Source: Rhizobium sp. Leaf453
GTDB taxonomy: Bacteria; Pseudomonadota; Alphaproteobacteria; Rhizobiales; Rhizobiaceae
Assembly (NCBI RefSeq): GCF_001425605.1
Contig: NZ_LMRG01000008.1
Coordinates: 62,001 to 126,000, forward strand
Direction: 5' to 3'
Length of the DNA stretch: 64,000 nt
Made by a program: the position numbers and the translations under genes. A model generated the notes under the pieces. That model was given only the letters and a program-made list of their open reading frames with translations. It was not told the origin of the DNA and ran no database searches. The number at the start of each line of letters is the position of its first letter. Position 1 is the stretch's first letter. Of the stretch, positions 59,446 to 64,000 are shown piece after piece.

Positions 59446-60710
59446 CGTCCAGCCATCGCATCAAGCGCCTTTGCAAGAAAATTCTCCGAGCCGAAATTGC
59501 CGGATTTCAAGGCAAGTGCAAGGGTTCCCTCGGCATTGGTGAGGATCGGCACGCCCGGATCGATTTCCGGCCCGACACGAAGCGCGCCAAGCCCCAAGGC
59601 CTGCACCACCGCACCGGAGGTCTCTCCACCAGCGATGACAAGCCTGCGTGTACCGCGATCAACCAGCACCCGCGCGGTCTCGCCGAAGAGCGTATCGAGA
59701 CGCGCCGCGACGGCCTCGCGGCCATATTTTTCCTGCGCCGCGGCGACCGCCACCGGATCGCCGGAGGAATAGGCCAGCGGCGCGCGGCCGCTGTTTTCCT
59801 CGATGAAGGACAGAACCTGTTCACCGGTAAGCGCACCGGACATCACTGCGTCGACGTCGATGGCCAGGGTCGGATGTGTCTTGGCATGCACCTCGATCTG
59901 CCGCCGGGTTGCCCCGGAGCAGCTTCCCGCCAGGATTGCCTCGGCGCCTTCGATACCGGCGAAGCTGTTTTCGGTCCCTCGTGCCTCGCCGCGCCGGATG
60001 AAATTCGCGGGCAGCGCCAGCGCGACACCGGAACCGCCGGTAATCAGCGGAGCGTCAGCGCAGGCCGCGCCGATGACCTCGAGATCGCTGTTCGAGATGG
60101 CGTCGGTCACGACGAGCGTTTCACCCCTTTCCCCAGCCTGGGCCAAAGCCTCACGAAGCGCGTCCGATCCCTGCCCCACTGTTTCCATCGCAGCGAGTCC
60201 CACGGGCTCCGTCGTCTGGCGGGTAAGCCAGCGGCGAATGTCCGGGTCGGTCATCGGCGTCAGCGGATGTTTTTCCATGCCGGACTCGCTGAGCAGCCTG
60301 TCACGCACGAACAGATGGCCCTGATAGATGGTTCGTCCCGCCCCCGGAAAGGCAGGGCAAACCACGACGCCCTTCACCCCGAGTCTTTTCGCCAGGGCTT
60401 CGGCGACCGGACCGATATTGCCGTCCGGCGTGGAATCGAAGGTCGAGCAATATTTGAAGACGATCTGGCGGCACCCTTGGGCCAGCAGCCATTTCAGCGC
60501 CTCGAGCGACTGCACGACAGCGTCATCGGCCGGGATCGAACGGCTCTTCAGCGCAACGACGCCGGCTTCGACATCGGACTGGGCGGCACCTCGTGGCACG
60601 CCCATATATTGCGCCGTCAGAAGACCACCCTCGCCGGGCAGGCCCTTGGTCAGGGTATTGGCGATATCGCTTGCGCCGGTGAAGTCGTCGGCGATCACGC
60701 CTATAAGCAT
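59442..60710 (-). CDS. otnK: DUF1537 family four-carbon acid sugar kinase (OtnK-like)
   Basis: A 422-residue kinase. The N-terminal substrate domain begins LIGVIADDFTGASDIANTL; VVCPAFPGAGRTIYQGHLFV near 136-155 is typical; the C-terminal ATP domain has LVIAGGETSGAVVQALG near 355-372 and VPILTNAEGTLALALKSGNFG. DUF1537 kinases phosphorylate 3-oxo-tetronate (OtnK), D-threonate or related acids. The paired OtnC-like aldolase points to OtnK. Its start overlaps the previous gene by 10 bases. Confidence 0.88.
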   Translation of the reverse strand: MLIGVIADDFTGASDIANTLTKGLPGEGGLLTAQYMGVPRGAAQSDVEAGVVALKSRSIPADDAVVQSLEALKWLLAQGCRQIVFKYCSTFDSTPDGNIGPVAEALAKRLGVKGVVVCPAFPGAGRTIYQGHLFVRDRLLSESGMEKHPLTPMTDPDIRRWLTRQTTEPVGLAAMETVGQGSDALREALAQAGERGETLVVTDAISNSDLEVIGAACADAPLITGGSGVALALPANFIRRGEARGTENSFAGIEGAEAILAGSCSGATRRQIEVHAKTHPTLAIDVDAVMSGALTGEQVLSFIEENSGRAPLAYSSGDPVAVAAAQEKYGREAVAARLDTLFGETARVLVDRGTRRLVIAGGETSGAVVQALGLGALRVGPEIDPGVPILTNAEGTLALALKSGNFGSENFLAKALDAMAGR

Positions 60711-61378
60711 TGTGTTGTTCCTTCAATCATGGATCGCATCCGCAGGACCGCGGATTCCGGCGCCGTCAGGACGGGGATATCGACTGCCCTGCGCACGGTA
60801 TCCGCCGCTCTCGACGTGGAAAAATGCGCCAGCAGAAGCGCATCGAGACCGGAGATGCCTGCCGCAGCTTCGGCAACCCTCCGATTATGGTCTACCGCAT
60901 CCCCACGACGCAAGCTTTCGATCGCGCCATCCGCCAGCACTGTTTCAAGCGTTGCCGCGCTGCCCGCCTCAGACGCGAACGCCCGAAACTCATTTTCCAT
61001 GGTACCGATCGCCGGAGCGAAGGTCGCGACCATTCCGATCCTCGACCCCAGCGAAAGGGCGGCTCGGAACATGGCTTCATTGGGCATCAGCACCGGGATC
61101 GATATCTCTTCTGCCAGTTGTCGGATCGCCGGACCGAAGGCCGAGCAGGTGATCAGGATTCCGTCCGCGCCGCCAGCGACCGCCTGCCGGCCCAGCGCCA
61201 CGAAGCGGCGGGTGATATCCTCAGAGACCGCACCCGGCTGACGTTCGCGGTCCAGGGAAAGACTCTCATCAAGAATGTTGACGGCCTCCGCTTCCGGCCA
61301 GAGGTTTTGCATGGCGACCCGGATGGGCTCCATCGCGACCAGCGTGGCGTGGAAGAGGAAGATGCGGGGCGAGGTCAT
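60701..61378 (-). CDS. Asp/Glu racemase-fold protein missing one usual catalytic Cys
   Basis: A 225-residue protein with the Asp/Glu/hydantoin racemase fold. The first catalytic Cys is kept (ILITCSAFGPAI near residue 78), and IPVLMPNEAMFRAAL follows. The second half, where a Cys normally sits in a GC motif, reads LDALLLAHFSTSRAADTVR, with no Cys. One-Cys members include decarboxylases, so a decarboxylase, isomerase or single-base epimerase role should be considered. It sits between the SAF-domain dehydrogenase and the OtnK-like kinase, with an overlap of 10 bases into the kinase. Confidence 0.75.
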   Translation of the reverse strand: MTSPRIFLFHATLVAMEPIRVAMQNLWPEAEAVNILDESLSLDRERQPGAVSEDITRRFVALGRQAVAGGADGILITCSAFGPAIRQLAEEISIPVLMPNEAMFRAALSLGSRIGMVATFAPAIGTMENEFRAFASEAGSAATLETVLADGAIESLRRGDAVDHNRRVAEAAAGISGLDALLLAHFSTSRAADTVRRAVDIPVLTAPESAVLRMRSMIEGTTQCL

Positions 61379-61389
61379 ACCACACTCCT

Positions 61390-62811
61390 TCAGGACAGGA
61401 ACATTCGGTCCTGGAGACGGCGGATCTCCCAGAGCTTCGATCCCTGCGGTTCTTCCACCATGTCATAGGTGATCAGCGTGCCGGCCGGGATATCCACCTT
61501 TGCGCGGTTGGCGGTCAGGAGATGGGCACAGGCCGGATTGCCCGTGGCAACCGGGACGGCGGGAATGATCCGCGCCTTCATCATCGGATTGTGGTCGTTG
61601 CCGAAGACTTCGCCCGCCTTGATATCGCGCGCCGCGACCTTGGCGAGATCGTAGCGCGGCCGGTAATCGTCGGAGCCGGTGTCGATCCCGAGCAGCCCCG
61701 CCATCAGCAGCGATGTCGCGGTCTCGACGCCGCAGAGATGGTAGGGCCGGTAAATCACGGCCGCTGTGTCGTCATAGTTCGGAATCTGGCCCTTGGTGGT
61801 CAGGATGTGGTTGGAATAGGCGTTGTCGCAGCGCACGACGAGGAACACGCCGCCGCCAAGACCGGATTCGTCGGGGCGCCGCAGGCATGTGGCGAGATCG
61901 ATCGTATCGCCGCGCTCGAACAGGCCGCCATTGGCGGTCTCGCAGTAGACGATCGGGATCTCGGTGATGCGCAGCGGTGCGTGCACGAGCGTATCCACCG
62001 CTGGCGTCATGCCGGTGTAGTTGGCGGCAACGGTGATCTCGCAGAGGTCATAGGCCCCCGGCTGTGGCAGGCGCGCGAGAATATCCTTGCGGCGAGCTAC
62101 ATACTCTTTGACCTGCCCCTCGGGGATCATGGCCAGCCACTTGCGCTCTTCGCCGGTGACATGGATGGTCTCGACATAGGGCGCGTGGATTTTCTTGTCG
62201 GTCTTGATCGTCACCGTGCCGGCCGCTTCGTCGAAAACGAATTCACCGTCGGTCGCCTTGCCGCCGGACAGAACTGTCAGGCCGACCGATTTCGCCCATT
62301 CGTAGAACTGGATCAGCAGTCCGTGCTGGTCGCCATCGACGGGCGTGTAGATGACGCCTGCGTCCTTCGCCAGCCGCTTCAGCATTGGCCCAACGGCAAC
62401 GTCGCAATCCTTGGTGACCATGGCGACATGCTTTCCGGCCTTGATCGCCTGCAATGCGTATTTGACGCTGGCTTCCGGCGAGCCGCTGCTTTCGCAGACC
62501 ACCTGCACGGCGCCAATGCGGCCGATGATTTCGGGCCGGTCGGTGTAGATAGAGCGACCCTCGGCGATGTGTAGCTGCGCTTCCTCCGCCGTCTCCGCGC
62601 AACTCGTCTTCGCCATGTCGAAACCTGCCTTTTCATAGGCACCGCGGGCAGCGTCGAGCGAGATGTCGGCGACGGCGACGACGTTCAGGCGCGGCGTATA
62701 GGGGGACTGGGTGACAATCGCAGTGCCGTAATTGCCTGCGCCGATAATGCCGACATTGACCTCATCCACCTTGGCGAAGCGGGAATAGAGATGATGATAA
62801 ACCATTGACAA
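61390..62811 (-). CDS. NAD(P)-dependent dehydrogenase with C-terminal SAF domain (DRL-like)
   Basis: A 473-residue protein. The N-terminal Rossmann domain has VNVGIIGAGNYGTAIV (about 18-33) and VVAVADISLDAA; the middle resembles homoserine-dehydrogenase-like enzymes (VDGDQHGLLIQFYEWAKSVG, shown by its core, near 155-170), and the end (about 375-460) is a SAF fold with AARDIKAGEVFGNDHN and DIPAGTLITYDMVEEP. This architecture is that of the DRL family, one branch of which makes MEP in Brucella; other branches have no known role. Operon context with OtnK/OtnC argues for oxidation of a branched or four- to six-carbon sugar acid, not for isoprenoid synthesis. Function is inferred. Confidence 0.75.
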   Translation of the reverse strand: MSMVYHHLYSRFAKVDEVNVGIIGAGNYGTAIVTQSPYTPRLNVVAVADISLDAARGAYEKAGFDMAKTSCAETAEEAQLHIAEGRSIYTDRPEIIGRIGAVQVVCESSGSPEASVKYALQAIKAGKHVAMVTKDCDVAVGPMLKRLAKDAGVIYTPVDGDQHGLLIQFYEWAKSVGLTVLSGGKATDGEFVFDEAAGTVTIKTDKKIHAPYVETIHVTGEERKWLAMIPEGQVKEYVARRKDILARLPQPGAYDLCEITVAANYTGMTPAVDTLVHAPLRITEIPIVYCETANGGLFERGDTIDLATCLRRPDESGLGGGVFLVVRCDNAYSNHILTTKGQIPNYDDTAAVIYRPYHLCGVETATSLLMAGLLGIDTGSDDYRPRYDLAKVAARDIKAGEVFGNDHNPMMKARIIPAVPVATGNPACAHLLTANRAKVDIPAGTLITYDMVEEPQGSKLWEIRRLQDRMFLS

Positions 62812-62887
62812 AATTTCCTTATTTCAATCGCTCGCGCTTCGCGCAGCTGAGTGAACCGGCCTGAAAAAGGCACGCATTTTCCCGCCC

Positions 62888-62913
62888 GGCGCTCAGGTTC
62901 ATTTTTGAGCGCC
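62888..62913 (-). terminator. Hairpin between tctA and the SAF-domain dehydrogenase gene
   Basis: GGCGCTCA and TGAGCGCC form an 8-bp stem on the minus strand with a 10-base A-rich loop, followed by a weak run. With the next hairpin it could reduce read-through into the catabolic genes. Confidence 0.4.
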
Positions 62914-62936
62914 GTTGATCGGGGTCGGAGGGAAAG

Positions 62937-62962
62937 CCGGGCGGATCTATCGCGCCGCCCGG
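62937..62962 (-). terminator. Hairpin just after the tctA stop codon
   Basis: CCGGGCGG and CCGCCCGG are a perfect 8-bp stem with a 10-base loop, 7 bases after the stop codon at 62969. No T run; a partial terminator or mRNA stabiliser. Confidence 0.5.
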
Positions 62963-62968
62963 GACATC

Positions 62969-64000
62969 TTATTTGGCGATCGTATTCGCCAGGTCGTTCC
63001 GGCGTTTCGCCCGCCGCGAAACCAGCCAGGGAGAGACGAGGAGGACGATGGTGATGGCGATGATCGCCAGCGCGATCGGGCTCTGCACGAAGACCGAGAG
63101 ATCACCATCGGAGGCAACGAGGGTGCGGCGAATACCACGCTCGAGGATCGGCCCGAGGATCATGCCGAGAACCAGCGGCACCGGCGGATAATCCAGCTTC
63201 ATCATCAGATAGCCGAGAATGCCGAAGCCGATGACCAGCACCACCTCGAACATCGAATTGTTGATGCCGAAGATACCGAAGCCGATGATGGCGATCACGG
63301 CGGGAAACAGGAAGCTGGGCCGGACAAAGGCGCAAGTGGCAAGGATCGGGGTCAGCAGGATGGTGATCGCCACCAGCGCCAGATTGCCGATGTAGAAGCT
63401 GCCGAAGATCGTCCAGACGAATTCCGATTGCGTCTGGAAGAGCATCGGACCCGGCTGCAGGCCGATCATCAGGAGGCCGCCCATCAGAACCGCCGTGGTG
63501 CCGGAGCCGGGAATGCCGAGCGCGAACATCGGGATCATGTTGCCATAGGCGGCGCTGTTGTTGGCGGCTTCGGGTGCTGCGACGCCTTCAAGTGCGCCAT
63601 TGCCGAAGCGTTCCGGGTGTTTCGACGTGCGCTTGGCGAAGGCATAGGCAATCATCGTCGCGGCCGTGGCACCTGCGCCGGGCAGGATGCCGATGAAGAA
63701 GCCGATGAGCGAACCGGAGCCCAGTTCCCGCCAGCATTGCAGGGTGGCGCGTACATCCGGAAACAATTCACGAAAGCGGAAGCGGCTGCCTTCCTCAGAC
63801 TTGCCGATCGACGGCGGCGTGGCATACATCTCGGCCAGACCAAAAAGGCCAACGGCGATGATCGAAAATTCGATACCGTCGAACAGGCGCACTTCGCCGA
63901 AATCGAAGCGCGGCAGGCCGATCATCGGGTCCAGGCCGATCGTGCCGATGAACAGCCCGAGAAACAGCGACATCATCGCCTTGTTGAGGTCTTTTCCGCC
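62969..64000 (-). CDS. Tripartite tricarboxylate transporter large subunit (TctA family), 5' end outside
   Basis: About 344 residues of a multi-span membrane protein, running off the right edge; full TctA proteins are about 500 residues. GLFIGTIGLDPMIGLPRFDFG near the start of the visible part, IGFFIGILPGAGATAATMIAYAFAKR, and GALEGVAAPEAANNSAAYGNMIPMFALGIPGSGTTAVLMGG (GVAAPEAANNSA and GIPGSGTTAVLMGG) are strong TctA signatures. It imports a carboxylate with TctB and TctC subunits, expected just beyond the window. Downstream genes on the same strand make it the transport part of the operon. Confidence 0.93.
   Translation of the reverse strand, partial: GGKDLNKAMMSLFLGLFIGTIGLDPMIGLPRFDFGEVRLFDGIEFSIIAVGLFGLAEMYATPPSIGKSEEGSRFRFRELFPDVRATLQCWRELGSGSLIGFFIGILPGAGATAATMIAYAFAKRTSKHPERFGNGALEGVAAPEAANNSAAYGNMIPMFALGIPGSGTTAVLMGGLLMIGLQPGPMLFQTQSEFVWTIFGSFYIGNLALVAITILLTPILATCAFVRPSFLFPAVIAIIGFGIFGINNSMFEVVLVIGFGILGYLMMKLDYPPVPLVLGMILGPILERGIRRTLVASDGDLSVFVQSPIALAIIAITIVLLVSPWLVSRRAKRRNDLANTIAK

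Overview
The window looks like a chromosomal or large-replicon segment of an alphaproteobacterium of the Rhizobiales, most likely Rhizobiaceae. It is GC-rich and densely packed. It carries a RIME-like intergenic palindromic repeat, an alpha-r14/NfeR1-type small RNA with anti-Shine-Dalgarno loops, a DUF1127 gene, many solute importers (siderophore/B12-type ABC, TRAP, TctA-type) and operons for leucine, glyoxylate and sugar-acid breakdown. No rRNA, tRNA, CRISPR, transposase or phage gene was seen. Species cannot be named from the sequence alone.

Layout. 0-3.5 kb: tail of a probable sugar-binding protein, then an ABC importer of the BtuFCD/FecBCD type on the minus strand, led by a clear cobalamin riboswitch, so it probably imports B12 or another corrinoid. 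3.6-8.9 kb: an SDR dehydrogenase, a membrane TPR protein with a regulator-like N-terminus, a ROK regulator and a RES/Xre toxin-antitoxin pair. 8.9-15.8 kb: a complete leucine/isovalerate operon liuA-liuB-ridA-like-liuD-liuE-liuC joined by 4-bp overlaps. 16-18.2 kb: a BaiN-like flavoprotein, a gene interrupted by an in-frame TGA, and a DUF4174 protein. 18.3-24.4 kb: the glyoxylate-to-2-phosphoglycerate operon gcl-hyi-glxR-glycerate kinase with a divergent IclR regulator. 24.4-31.3 kb: assorted single genes (DUF1801, GH25 lipoprotein, lactonase, small proteins), a frameshifted homocysteine S-methyltransferase gene and the small RNA.

31.5-36.8 kb: a sigma-54 two-component system followed by a consensus -24/-12 promoter with paired palindromic activator sites, driving one OFA-family transporter. 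36.8-39.3 kb: a nitric-oxide module: flavohemoglobin, a truncated-hemoglobin/DUF1971 fusion, and divergent NsrR with two candidate operators. 40.6-53.2 kb: a sugar-acid catabolic region: enolase-superfamily enzyme, EamA exporter, TRAP importer, XylX-like dehydratase, FCD regulator, FAD-linked dehydrogenase, DenD-like and beta-hydroxyacid dehydrogenases, and an IlvD/EDD dehydratase. Related palindromes in front of two of its transcription units suggest control by the FCD regulator. 53.3-58.5 kb: a secreted alpha/beta hydrolase divergent from an OhrR-like regulator, a YbaY-like lipoprotein-type protein, and a large RTX serralysin-like metalloprotease. 58.8-64 kb: an operon with TctA permease, a SAF-domain dehydrogenase, an Asp/Glu-racemase-fold protein lacking one usual cysteine, OtnK-type kinase and OtnC-type decarboxylase, ending at a strong terminator; its substrate is not obvious.

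The best candidates for something new are the four-loop anti-SD RNA, the otnK/otnC operon with its unassigned dehydrogenase and atypical racemase-fold partner, the compact sigma-54/OFA transporter circuit, and the globin/DUF1971 fusion in the NsrR regulon. All functional calls come from reading motifs by eye; no database search was run.
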